From positions 24,357,460 through 24,421,459 of the forward strand of contig JAQMRL010000012.1 in assembly GCA_035578175.1 (NCBI GenBank): DNA of 64,000 nucleotides. Reading direction: 5' to 3'. Position numbers and translations under genes: made by a program. Below are positions 45,306 through 59,100 of this stretch, piece after piece. Below the pieces are notes generated by a model, which searched no databases, was not told the origin of the DNA, and was given only the letters and a program-made list of their open reading frames with translations. The first letter of the stretch is position 1. The number at the start of each line of letters is the position of its first letter. This DNA comes from Catonia carolina (lineage: Eukaryota > Arthropoda > Insecta > Hemiptera > Achilidae).

Positions 45306-47178
45306 TGTGAGGTGCAGCAGTTCAGCGCTACAACGAGTTACAGAAATGCAGAAATGAAAAGAGGTGAATGCAGTTAATTTGGGGGTGGGGGAGCGCTGAA
45401 TACACTCCAGTGTGCAATTAACGTCTACAAATTAATTTATTCATTTGTTGAGTTATATTTGTTTTTTTGTTTAGTTTATTGAAAATCGAATCAACAGATT
45501 GTTTATTGGTGATTACGGTGGGTTTTGACTTGTAATTATTTCCATACGATAGCCGGGAATCGAACTCGGGCCCCCGCATTGTCGGCAGTATTACTACTTG
45601 ACAACGATCGAAATAGAATTCCCTCCCTTCCCCACTTCTTCCATTCCCGTTCGCACTAAGCGCCGGATCGAATACATCGGTACGCACAACACAAATGAGT
45701 AATTAATATGAATATCACTTATACTAATTCTAGTATCCATAACATTTTGTACAGATTATTTGTGACCACCAGCAGAAAGTCATTAGTGTTTCCATTATTT
45801 TTGTTTACTATTAGGTAGTGTAGTCATAATATAACTCAGCAAGTTCTTAATTTATAATGTTGACTGTTAATGTAAATAATTGATACGATTTAATTATTAA
45901 ATGGATAAAGCATTATTCTTTATTTACGTGAGAGCAGCTAATATAAACTATGCTTTTACTTCAGTTGTTCAGTGTTAGCGACCGTGCAATATTGGTTTTG
46001 TAGTCCGTGCAGTTTTATTATGTTTTGGGTTTGATCGGTTGTTCAATATTCAGATAAATTCGTTTCGATTAAACGAATAGTGTAAGTGTATAATTGTAAT
46101 TTAAACAGGTACAGGTTAATTAAGTGCAAATAATAATAAATAATAAAGTAATAGTAAGTATGAATATAAATATTGTTGTAGTAATGAGCTGTACTATCTG
46201 AGTAGACTATCTAAGCTAATGTTTTTGGGACGGTGCGTAATGCGAGGTGGTTATGATGAAGTGCGGAAGGGAGGGAATCCTACTTCGAAACTTGTCGGAC
46301 AGTACAAACTTGTCGTGTACAACTTGTCGGACTTGTACTTGGTCGGCTAGTACTGCAGTTGTACTGTGCGGTTCCAAGCTCCGTGTAGTTGCGGGGCGAA
46401 GGGTATGGTGAGGTATTATGAATGAGTGACGCGTGCTGGGCGAATGATTGTTGTATTACTCTGATACAAAACATTCGTTTTCAAACTTACCGTATTTAAC
46501 ATATTTGTTTGTATTTATTACATTCATTTATTTACATATTTTGATATAAATTGATAAGTTAAATATTATGAATCCAACCAAGTTAATAACCCGGTGGTAG
46601 GCATTTGTTAAATTAATGTGCCGGATGATAAGAATATTTTTTAGTCTAGTTAGTATACGCTACCACTACAAATGCATCAGCTGTGAAACACTACTAACTC
46701 ATTCATTTTCTCACTACTATAACAACGCACTGCATTCCTTCCAACTACACGGAGCTGGGACTCAAGCAGTAGCCTAGCGTGCGTCACGACGCAGAAGAGC
46801 CTGACAGTTATAGTAATTGTTTTAACAATTATTTAACTTTTTATATACCCTGTACATCATAAGACGATAAAAGTTGTGTCCTGCATGTGTTGTAATATGT
46901 TTAAATATTTGATATCTATTTTTGTAATTTATAATTAAATGAAAATATTTTTACTTATTATAGAAATATCTCGTTCACTAATTTTTTTCTTTGTTTTTTG
47001 TTGAAATGATACAGTGTAGGCCTAATTTTACTGCTGTTGATAACAAAGGCAGCTCTAGCGGAAATTAAGCCAAATAATAAAGTATTTTAACACGGAGGAG
47101 AACGGAAACTGGAGTAGCTACTAAAGTGTTTAGCGGTGGGGTCGCTATTCATTACTGGACATAACCAAACTTTTGATC
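45306..47178. other. Region upstream of the hydrolase gene
   Basis: 45480-45600 is a reverse fragment of the tRNA-like SINE (B-box complement GGGAATCGAACTCGGGCCC). 46230-46810 contains two outward-facing relatives of a segment with CTCCGTGTAGTT (46373 and, inverted, 46740), possibly the ends of a degenerate element. The 100 bp before the start codon of the hydrolase should hold its 5' UTR. No independent gene is supported. Confidence 0.5.
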
Positions 47179-50100
47179 ATGAAGAGCTCAAAATATTGTG
47201 AATTAATATTGATATTTTCGATCGTAAGTAAAACTTATTAATTTTTGCATATTAATTGTTAATCTTTAACCGATTGCATGTAGGCCTACGACTGTTTATT
47301 TATACATTTTTTTATTTGTAAATACAAGCTGCCTCCCGATCGCGTCAATTACCTTTTATAAAAAACCTTATTTAGTTTAACAAATGTTTTTACTAACACA
47401 AACCTCTGTAACTTAATCTTAAGGATAACCTGGACCCATAAGAAAAAAATCACAATTTTATCTTATACCTATTTTATTTTTTAATTGTCTAAATTTTTAC
47501 TTTATCTTGCCCTATATGAAATTAGAGAAGGACATTAATTTCATTTATAGATTTCTCGAAATCCAGTTTTTGCCGGAAAAATAATTTTTCAGTTACCTCT
47601 AGGAGACCCGTTACAAACATTTTCATCAAAATCGGTCAACCGGAAACAGTACTAGTTTATACGTGCGATTTTTTTAAATAAAACTGCTCCCAAAATTTTC
47701 TTTAAAATCGGCTCTATCTATATTATTTTACTCTAAAAGATAGGGTAAGTGCCATGTCTGCTGAAATTTATGCTATATAAAATCTATTCTTCTGTTTTTT
47801 AGATTTGCAAACTTATGGATCCTCTTAAAATGGTTGTTCTTTCATAATAGCCATTAACAGTTCTTCAATTGAAATATTCACTAACAATAAATGTTTGTGG
47901 CTTATAGTATTTCTTGAATATGGTTTTATTTGTTTAAGATATGAAAAGTTTCATTCAACGGAAACACTTGTTGATGAGATTTTTAAAACAAGTGAAAATA
48001 TTTTAAAGGCTTCGGTAAAAATGTCTATTTTCATCAAGTTCTTGAAAAACCTTTTGCGTTGTTTTAGTTCAATAGTGTTAATTGACATAAATCAGGCTTA
48101 GCTAATTACAAAGGCGCTGTATACTGTATTTTTGTAAATATGATTGTAAAATTTGCAAAGCTTCAGAGGAAACACTAATTATATTGTTCAAATTTTGTAG
48201 TGTCGACGGGGCAAAGAAATTAAATTTTTTCATGATCAAGAAATCTAACATCAGTTTCCATTAAAATATGGTCTAAAATTTAAAAAAAATTGCACTGTAT
48301 TATGTTTTAATTTGATCTTGGTCAAAATTAGCCTCTTTCGTTTTCACAGTCTTTTCCACATTGAATTCTGTCAGTTCAGTAGTTTTAATAAAAACTGTTA
48401 AAGAACTGAACTGTTTTGCAGTAACAATGCAGTAAGTTTTGCTGTAATGCAGTAACATTATATCATTTAAGAACCCTTTCATAAGTTGAATTAATTTATT
48501 ATCTGACTTTGCAAATTACTAGTAATTCAAAAACTTCTTTTATGCAAACCACTCTCATCAACCCACGATTGTCTTTGCGCAGCTCCTACTTTCATACACA
48601 TACGTCTAAAATAGTCTGCTTAACATTTCTTAATTTCCAGGCACTCTTATATGGCTGTAATATAGCAAATGGCTTAAGGAATGGTAAACCTATCATTGGA
48701 GTTCTAGCTCAAGAAATAAAAACTGGTTTTAATAATAGAAGTTTCATTGCTGCATCATACGTAAAAGCAGTAGAAGCAGCCGGTGCAAGAGTTGTACCAA
48801 TATTTATCAATCAGACTGAAAGTTATTACAGGTAATCAACACTTTTAATATTCTTTGAAGTTACTTAATTTATATGAATTGCAGTTGATGGCAAAATCAT
48901 CACATCATTATCCAAGTATTAGATTTTCAATTTTCATGTAAGGAAAGTATTGTTTTAATTTAGAATTTTCAAAATTCAGTTTTCACTAGAAATACACGTT
49001 TAAATGATAAAACATGGTTTTATAGCTTGTTATATTTGTGTGGGAAATTTAAAAATAGGCAACGAAAACATACAGGAAGTTGGGAATTCTGCTATCTAGA
49101 GAGTAAAATAACAAAGGATGGTAGAAGCACAAGTGATATCAAGAGTAGAATTGCTCAAGCTAAGAAAAGCCTTTGAAATGAAAAAAAGATTCTGACTACA
49201 AACATTGATTTACAGATTAGGAAAAATTTATTAAAACATTATGTTTGGAGTGTAGCATTATACGAAAGTGAAACGTGGGTGATAGGAGCTGTAGAAAAGA
49301 AGAGGATAGAAGCTTTTGAAATGTGGTGTTATAGGAAAATGTTCAAGATTAGGTGGGTGGACAAAATAAGTAATTTAGAGGTTCTTAGACGAGTGGATGA
49401 AAAAAGAAGTATATGGAAGCATCTTACCAAAAGAAGGGATAGGCTAGTGGGGCATATCCTAAGACATACAGGTATTGGGCTATTAATAATGGAGGGTAAT
49501 ATTGAGGGAGTAAATTGTAGAGGGAGGCAAAGATTAGAATATAAAAAGCAAATTACAAAAGATGTAGGGTGTTACAGGTATGTAGATATGAAACGACTTG
49601 CGCAAGATAGAACAGGGTGGAGAACTGCATCAAACCAGTCGAGAGACTGATGACAAAAAAAAATAAATATTTGTGTGTGTGTCAGTGTGTACAAAATATC
49701 TAAAATGGAATATTGTGTGAAGGTAAAACTTGGAACTTAAGTTCGGTACCATGAGGGTACTTGACACCAAAATTTTCATTAAATCAGTAAAGAAGAAGTA
49801 GTATTCATCCAATTTTTCACTGTTTTGCAATTTTCTCAAAAATGGCTCCTTCCATTTTGCTTAAAATCACTATTCACTACATTTTTGTGCTTTACAAGAT
49901 TGGGTAAGTGGCATGTCTGCTGAAATTCGTGACCAGCTGCAGCTCTCGTGAGTCTTTTTTGAGATTGCGCCCTTAATATGAATTTAATGGCAAACACGAA
50001 TATAATCAGTTGTAAGTATAATATAGTTGTAAAAATTTTAAAACCTGCAACTGTTATTTAAATCATTTTTTCTACAGTACTTAGATTAGCTTCAATTAGT

Positions 50101-53100
50101 GATTTTTCATATTTTGCTCATTGAAATTGATCTTAGTACTCACTTTAGGGCAAAATCATGTATTAATAAAAGCAATAAAAAATTAAAAAATCTACAATTT
50201 CAAGGAATTTTTCCTACAATGCTTAGTTTAGCATCTAGACCATCAAAATCACTTACCAGCTGATGTGTAAGATGTTTCCACTTATTCTTGAGTCAATTTC
50301 CGCTGAATTTACACCTTTGGATAGCAAAAATTTTATCACTCAAGTAAATGTTTCAAGAGGAGCTAACAATTTGAAATTAAAACAAATGTTATTCAACCAT
50401 AAATCTTTACGTTGTATCCTGGAGCTTTAAATAAATTGTATTTTATAAATATTATAAATTTCACTAACCTTTTAAAGCTACCTTCATCCTTATAACCTGT
50501 TTATGCACGTTTCGGTTGATCTAAAATCATCATAATATAAATTTTATAAAAATAGCATACACAGCCAATAATAAGAAACAATTTTCAACTAACCTGTTTA
50601 ACAGTGATATGAATGACCCATTAAACAACCAATAGTGTCTACTGGGTGATTCTAAATTGCACGGAAATCTCTAGGGAGATAATTCTATTGCTAAAAATAA
50701 AAAAAGTTCATATAAACTGTTTCATAAAAAAAGGTTCATAAAAATGGTCTGAAAATACTAAAAAAATGAGTTCCAGAACTGTATTGCTTTTAGTTTTTAA
50801 GAAAACTACGTGAAAACATTAAAGTAGGGTTAGAAAATACATTTTTTAAGTTTAGTGAAAAATAACTTTGTTAAATTGCGAATAACACTCTAAACGTTTT
50901 AATGAAAATTGTAGAAATTTTTATTCTAACAAGTATGTAGGTTTTAATTTTTACTTTCTCTTGCCTATATGAATATATACGAAGGAAAGTATTGGTTTCA
51001 TGTGGAATTTTTCGAAATCGAGTTTTCACCGGATCTATGGACACGTTTTCAGACCCCCTGAACCCAAAAAATATGTTTTTAGCGATTGGTCTGTGTGTGT
51101 GGGTGTGTATGCAGAATATCTCAAGAATGGAACATCTTACAAACTTGAAACTTAAGTTACATACCACTACTGGACCAGACACGAACATTTTCATCAAAAT
51201 TGATCAACCAGAAGTAGTAGTTTATTCGTGTAATTTTTCAGTTTTTTACAATTTTCTCAATAACTGGTCCTACGATTTTTTTTTAAAATCACCTGGTTTA
51301 CTGCTACAAGAATAGGGTAGGCGCCATATTTACTGAAATTCTTGAAGCTGTTTTCACATAAAAAAATTGGTTTTTCAAGATTGCGGCTTTATTATGCATT
51401 TTAGTGCAAAAATTTATATAATAAAAAGTTGTAGGGAATTTAAAATTCTACAACTTTTATATCAAACACTTTTTTGTGTAACACTTAGTTTAGAGGTAAT
51501 TAGCAATTTTCTGTTTCTTTCTCATGAAAACGTGTGAAAAATCGATATTTTAAAGATTTCGGTCTTAGAATGCATTTTACGACAAAATTGTATAATTAAA
51601 TTTATAGGAAATTAAAAGATCTACAATTTTTATTTTAGCATTTTTCTCTACAGAGCCTAGTTTAGCGTGAAATAGTGATTTTCCGTATTTTTAAGCCAAA
51701 CTGAGGTTGATTTTCATTTTGCGTCTTTCACTGATGATTATAATTAGGTTATGTTTATTGAGGTTAGTTCTTTGTTTATTTCTAATGTTTTATTACTATT
51801 GTTAGCTTTATTGTTAATTATTTGCGTTGGCAAGAGAAAGTTGTGTGAGTGTTTCACACTAGATTTTTTTACTTTCTCTTGCCTATATGAATACATAGGA
51901 AGGAAAGTATTGTTTTCATGTCTATTTTACAAAATTGAGTTTTCACCGGATCTACCTGATTTCAGACCCCCTAATGCAAAAAAACATTTTTTTTAGCGAT
52001 TGGTCTGTATGTGTGTAACAGAATATCTCAAGAATGGAACATCATACAAACTTGAAACATACTTAGTAAGTTAGATACCACTAGAGGACCAGACACAAAA
52101 ATTTTCATCAAAATCTGTCAACCGAAAGTAGAAGTTTATTCGTGTCATGTTTCACTTTTTCTCAAAAACTGCTCCTACGATTTTAAAAAAAATCGCCTTA
52201 ATTATTAAAAAATTTTAATGTTCTAAAAGATAGGGTAGGTACGCCATGTCTGCTGAAATTCTTGGGGGAGGTTGTTTTCTCGTAAAAAAATTGTTTTTTT
52301 AAGATTGTGTCTCATGCACTTTCTCGCAAAAGTGTATTTAATAAAAGTTGTAGAGAATTTAAAATCCTACAACTTTATTTCAAACATTTTTTGTATAACG
52401 CTTAGTTTAGCGGTAATTAGAGATTTTCTGTTTTTTCTCGCGAAAACTTGTAAAATATCGATTTTTTTTAAGAATTTAGCCTTTATGTCAAAAGTGTACA
52501 TAAGCAAATTTATAGGAAATTAAAAGATCTACAACTTTTCTTTAGAAAATTTTTCCCTACTGAGCCTAGTTTAGCGTGAAAGAGTGATTTTCTGTATTTT
52601 TAAGCCAAACTGAGTTTGATTTTCATTTTGCGTCTTTCACTCATGATTAAAATTAGGTTATGTTTATTGAGGTTAGTTTTTTGTTTATTTCTAATGTTTT
52701 ATTACTAATGTTAAATATATTGTTCTTTACTTGCATTGGATAGAGAAAGTTGTGTGTGTTTCACACCAGATTGTTGTATATTAGTCATTAATTTTTTCCA
52801 ATCCAGTTTTTCTTTTGTTTGTAATAGTTAAACTTCTTGAATGAGTTTAATTTTTATAGAGGTTATTTTTATAATTTTTTTTTTTAGAATAAAATTCTGT
52901 ACAATTTTCATTTAAACGTTTAACTCTTTTAGCACGAATTTGATGTTTGCACAAACCTTCCCCATGTTTAAATTTTCAGAAATAATTTAGTAAACCGTTG
53001 TCTTGCACATGTTAAGATCTTCGGCGATTAATCTTATACACTGAAATGACGATTGAAGTTCAGGAAATTTTTTAGTTTGGTTACATTTTTGTTCAAACCA

Positions 53101-56100
53101 CTTGTTGAAAATGCAACCAGATTGGTCCATGTCTTCAATGGTTTCCCATCTGTTCTTGAACTCACTCAACCACCGGAAAACCTGAGCCCTTGACAGGGCA
53201 TCTTCTTTGTAAGTCTTGATAGCCAAGGCAATAATCTTGGAAGCGGTTCTGCCCAGATGAAAGCAAAATTTAATCGCATAGCGGTGCTCCAGTGAAAGCT
53301 CCATTTTTTATGTTTTCTGCCATGACAAAAACTCAAACAGCTTTTGTGCCAGATGTGATTGTCACTACGTCAGAGCTCAGACGTGACTGCCATCTGGTGT
53401 GTTGCTTAGCTTAAGACCCCTCACCACAAATCCCGCTGCCAGGTAGCACACTGTTGATGACTGGAGCATTGCACAGCGGCCAGTCTCATACTTAACTGAC
53501 AAACTCTGTTTACTTTATTGCTATCTATTAAATTATTAATTATTTACAAAAAGAAATTTATTTACTAATAATAGTTTAATTGAATAAGATAATATTTTTG
53601 CCTACTATTTTCTAAAATTTCATGTTTTTTTATAGAGAAATAATGGGCTATATAAATGGTATTGTGATTCCTGGAGGTTCAGCTGTTTTTGGAATCCCAG
53701 GTGGTTTTAGTGAGGCGGTCGATACTGTTTATAAAATTTCACAAGAGGTACGCTTTTTACTCTTTAATTTTCTTTGTTTATTCTCTTTTAATAAAAAAAA
53801 AGTATTGTATAATAACAAAAATTGAAATAAAAATCTAGAATTTTTATTTCAAACATTTCTTTTTATAATGCTTAGTGTAGCGGTAATTAGTGATTTTCTG
53901 TTGTTTTTTTTCATGTAAGTCTGTAAAAAATGGATTTTTTTAAGATTTCAGCTTTGGTATGCTTTTACGACAAAAGTGTATTATAATAAAATTTATAGAA
54001 AATGAAAAGATCTACAACTTTTATTTTAAGCATTTTTCTCATCAGATCCAATTTAGTCAAGATTTTTTTTTATTTTATTAAGCCAAATTGAGGTTGGTTT
54101 TCATTTTGGATCATTCACTCAAGATTAAAATGAGGTTGTTTTTTGAGGTTAATTTTTTTGTTTATTTCTAATGTTTTATTACTAATATTAGGTTATGCTG
54201 GTCATTATTTACATTGGAAAAAGAAAGTTGTTTGAGTGATTTACACTAGATTTTTTTTGGTTAGCTGTTGTACTTTTGAAATTTCTCATTACGATTATAT
54301 AATAACTAGTGGACCTGCTCTCGCTTTGCTTTGTCAATTAAAAATGTTGTAGCTACAATAAAAGTGAAACTAAGTAAGAAGCAGACCTCCACTTCGGCTT
54401 CACACGGGTGATAGGCTATAAAAAAGTTTTCGTTATTTAACTTTGTTCCTGCTGAAAACAGTATTTTCCCCGATTGAAAGCCCCATAACATTTTCATTTG
54501 TTAAAATGCCAACAGTATTTATATTACTTTCTCATACACATTTTTTTCTTGTTTTCAGTCATTATTAAAATTATTGTTGGGAGACCAGTTCTTGACAGCC
54601 CCAAATATGTGCAAATCTAACCCAATGAATTTAAATGTTTGCCCTTGAGATTTATTTATTTTTCATTTAACTCTTTTAAATGAAAAGGGCATGGGGTCTG
54701 GAGACAAATGAATGCAATGGCATAATGGCCTGCAGTTTCTCTTCGTTTAGTTTTATAATAAAAATTGTCTTTCAACTTGAAGTATGTGCTGACATACGGT
54801 TTAAAACTACATTAATTACGGTTTGAGACTGAAATTCTTTAGTTTTCTGGGCCTAGGAATTCACTGGGGATACCTAATTTTTTTTTATTTTCCTGTAGAA
54901 TTTTTAGAGAAAAACAAATATTTGAGAATTTTTAGCATATATATATGGCAATAGCTCTCAAACGACGTCAAACTCATTAAAATCAGGCTTGTACAACTCT
55001 CCAGAAATAGCTATCACAACAAAACATTTTACCTTTTATAAAGTAGTATAGATCTAGATTAGTTCTCGTAGGTATTTAAATTTTTCTACAATTTTGATTT
55101 TTTGATTTTCAAATGTTATTTTCTTTCCAATGAGTGGATCAGTCGTTGGAATTTCAGTTTGTTCAAAGGATACTTCAGGCCTATTTTCCCTTATTTATTT
55201 ATTTTTTTAAATTTATTTAAAGTCGCATCATCTGCTTTGTCATTAGTGACTACGGTGGATTATGTAAGATAAACTGTGGGAGTTAACACGTGAAAATTTC
55301 CAGACCCTAGCCAGGAATTGAACCCGGGACCTCCACATGGCAGGCCAATGCATTAACCACTACGCTACGGAGGTGGCTGCTTATAATTCTGTTGAAAATT
55401 CCTGTGGTTTTGATTTTTTTTAAATCATTGGCTAGTAAAGCCAAATTGTTTGATCCTAAAATGTGGCATTTTAAATTTTCATTCTTCTGTCTGGTTTTGA
55501 TATTTATTACTATCCTACTATAATTATTTTACTATTTCAATTATTTGTTTGCAGATAAATGACAAAGAAGATGGTATGTTCCCCATTTTAGGAGTTTGTC
55601 AAGGTATGGAGATAATATCGTTTGTTGCTAATGGTGGAAAAACCCCACTAATTTCATGCTCATCAGATAATGTTAACCTTCCTATCAATTTTAAAAAGGA
55701 TTTTATGAAAAGTCGATTGTACAGAGATATGTCACCAGAGTATGTCAAAATATTTTCAACAGAGCCTGTTACATCAAACCATCATTTGTAAGTCAATTTT
55801 TTATGCAATAAACGTTACTTCTAAAACAATGTTAATCATTAAGGAAACATTAACACAGACATGATCAAAAGAAAAATTTCAAGGAGAAATCTCCGAAGAG
55901 TTCGTGATTAAAACAGGCGTTGGGGCAAGGAGATGGTCTGTCACCAGTTCTTTTTAACTGTGCTGGTGAAAGTTATTTAGGAATAGGAAATGAAACTTGC
56001 CAATAAAGGATTTTTAAACAAAGTACACATTGGAAGATCAAAGAACAGTAAAAGATAAACTGTCTTGCTTTTCCAGGCTGTTGACCAAACAACAACATAG

Positions 56101-59100
56101 TTACTGGTTTTTTCATTTGTAACTGTTTCAACTGGATTATCTGTTGCTGAGCTATTCAGAGCTTCAAGATGCTCTTCAGTTTTTGAATTTGCAACTGCAT
56201 CAGCTGTAAATGATGAAGTAGTAAGACCAACCTTTGCTGTAACTCCGGACATAGCCTCATATGGGCTGCATCTAGTGTAATACCTTCATAGTGACTTCTG
56301 GTTTTTGGTTCATGGAATATTTTTGAGCCAGCTTTCCTTCTTTGGTGCCAGTCTTGTACGAGTCTTTCTTTTCATCCTTTTCCAAAATTATCCCTAGTAG
56401 ATTTCTTGAGCCACCCTTCTCGTCTGTCGACATCCGGAACTTGAATTTTAATGGTTTCCTCTAGCTGACTTTTTGAAAATTTTTTTTCGACATCTGTCTT
56501 AATTTTTTTGGTATGAGACTGCAGTAGAGTTTGAGCTCCTTTCTTTTTTCTTTAATACTGATGATTTTTCAAGAATAGCATCACTAGCATCCACAGAATT
56601 CAATTATAAATCATGTTCAATTTCTGTATATATGTTACTGGTTTTTTTTATTTTTAACTGTCAATTGTATTGTGTTGCTGAGATAAATAGAAGACGCTAT
56701 TCTGTTTGCAAATTTGCAATAGCATCAGCTGTAAATGATGAAGTAGTAGAACCAATCTTTGCTTTAACTCCAAACATAGCCTCGTATGGGCTGTTTCTAA
56801 TCTGTTTTCTAATCTGTTTCTAATCTGTTTTAATCTGTTTCTAATCTGTTTTGCATGAATGGTACTAACCTGAGGCCCTCCAAACAATGCGGAGTTTGAT
56901 TTATTGCTGTCAAAGTTGTGAGCAGATTTTTGATATCCTGATGGGCAGTTAAACCAACCCTTGTGACTGGCTGTGTCTTGGTTTTTTGTGAGAATTTTAA
57001 AATTGGTCCACATAACGCAAAGTTCTTGAATAATTTTGTTGCAGATCTTTATGCCATTATTGCTTTGGCCCCAAAAATAGTGAAAATGTTGCGAAGGATG
57101 TGAGCCACTTCTGCTGTTTTGCTTTTTAAAGCACGCAGTTGAACAGATTTAGTTACATGGTCCTGGTATACTGGAATAAATTTATTACTATAGTTATTAA
57201 TTTACTATAATTTGTAACTATAGTTACAAAAAACGAGTCCAGCTGACTTTGCATATCCATTAAATGAACTTAACTTTGACAAGGTTAATGTAACGACAAG
57301 TATAAAGTTACTTGCTCTTGAGTTATGTTTTTGTACTTGCTGTTCCCCTCTCTCAAAATTCTTGCTTTTCCTCCATGCCCAGTCACTAGAAGTTATGCAC
57401 CATGAATTGCCTTGAAAATATTATCATTGTGATCTCAATTACGGATTGAAGATGAGCCTTCATTCACAGGAAAAATTAATTTTTGTCACCTAATTTAATA
57501 TCATACCATTTTAATTGCTGGTAATCCTGTGGTATTTCCCCACTGGTTTTAGATTCTAATTCTCTCTTTCTCAATCAATTCTAGGTACCATTCCATACTC
57601 ATTCCACAATTTTTTCCCATTATTCTCAAGTTGCACTCATCGAATGTTCATTGAAATGCACTTCCATTATTACATTTTTAATAATAAACAGTACAACACA
57701 ACTAAAATTAGATGGAAAACAAAACTTAAAAAATAAGAATATAAACACAATGTTATCACTCACTGAATGCAGACTTTCACATTATCTACAACGCAGTAAT
57801 CAGCTATGCATTTAATCATATTAACTGCTGGATAAAAATAATTATACATATTAGCTGGTTAATATGATTAATTAGAGAAAAATGGAATCTGTTATTATAA
57901 ATATCAGTTATTATTATATCAGTGGAGCTGAACCTAACTTTGGAGGACCTTGAAAAAAAATCCGATAACCTGAAAGCAATCAAACACACAAATATCAGGT
58001 TCAAAGAAACGGTTAGAAAAACACAGAACCCTAGAGTTTTTTTAGATGCTGAACGGGCTGCTAGATCCCAGAGAATGAAGAACTACTGGGAGAGGATTAG
58101 GAGGAAATTGAGGAACTGATATTATTTGACTAAAGTGGTCCAATGGGCCTTACAAGAAAAAAAATATATATCAGTAAAATATTCATAATTTTTCATAATT
58201 ACCTCGATTGATAGTTATTATGACATTTTTTGCCAAGTATATCATCCCAGTGTTAGATCTTATTTACCTGACTTGGCACCATTTCACTTTTATCTGTTCC
58301 CCAAAGTCAAATCTGCATTAAAAGGAACAAGATTTTAGATCGTTGAAGCTGTGAAAGAAAAAGCGGCACACAACATGAAAGAGCTCAGGAAGAGTTCCAG
58401 TACTGTTTTGAACGATGGGAAATTCACCTGGAGCAGTGTATGGATTGAGGAGGGTTGTGGTTTAGATAGATATGGTGAATAGATAGATAGGTGAATAGAT
58501 TTAAATTGTGTATTGAAAGGGTTAATTATGAAATCTTTATAATTTTAAAATAAAAAATTTTAACAGCATCAATCTCATTATTTTATGCCACATCTGGTGC
58601 ATACTGTCATTTAAATGTCGTCATGTGCTCTTTTGAACGAGACAATTATACAATTAGCATATGGGAAATGTAATCCAGCAATATTGTGGCTAACTCCTTC
58701 AACCTTCAAGCTCAGAAGGATTTGACATATTTTAGTAATGTAGGTGGGCTATTGTTTTCAACCTCTAATTGGCTGTAAGAGAAAGACAAGTGAATACAGA
58801 AAATTTTTTATTAATAAAAGTTAAATACACTTATGGCTACTTATTGACATAATTACGTTGACGATTGTTATACCTTTGACATATCTGTGGACAAGCATTC
58901 CAATACCCTCTTTCATGAAATGTTGCCACCAATGAATTTAAATGTCTTAAAGCTCCTCATTAGTTTGTAAGCACTACCCTCCTAGCCACTTCTTCTGTTC
59001 AAGGAAACACTCTGTACTAATTAGGTCAGGACTGTGTAGGGGGTGATCGAAAAGGTCCCATTAAAAGTGCTCAAGAAGTCGCTGGGTTGCACCAGCACTG

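Noticed and set aside
57922..58119. 65-codon ORF in hydrolase intron 4
   Set aside because: Charged helical text is suggestive of a transposon protein, but nothing identifies it and there is no supporting context.
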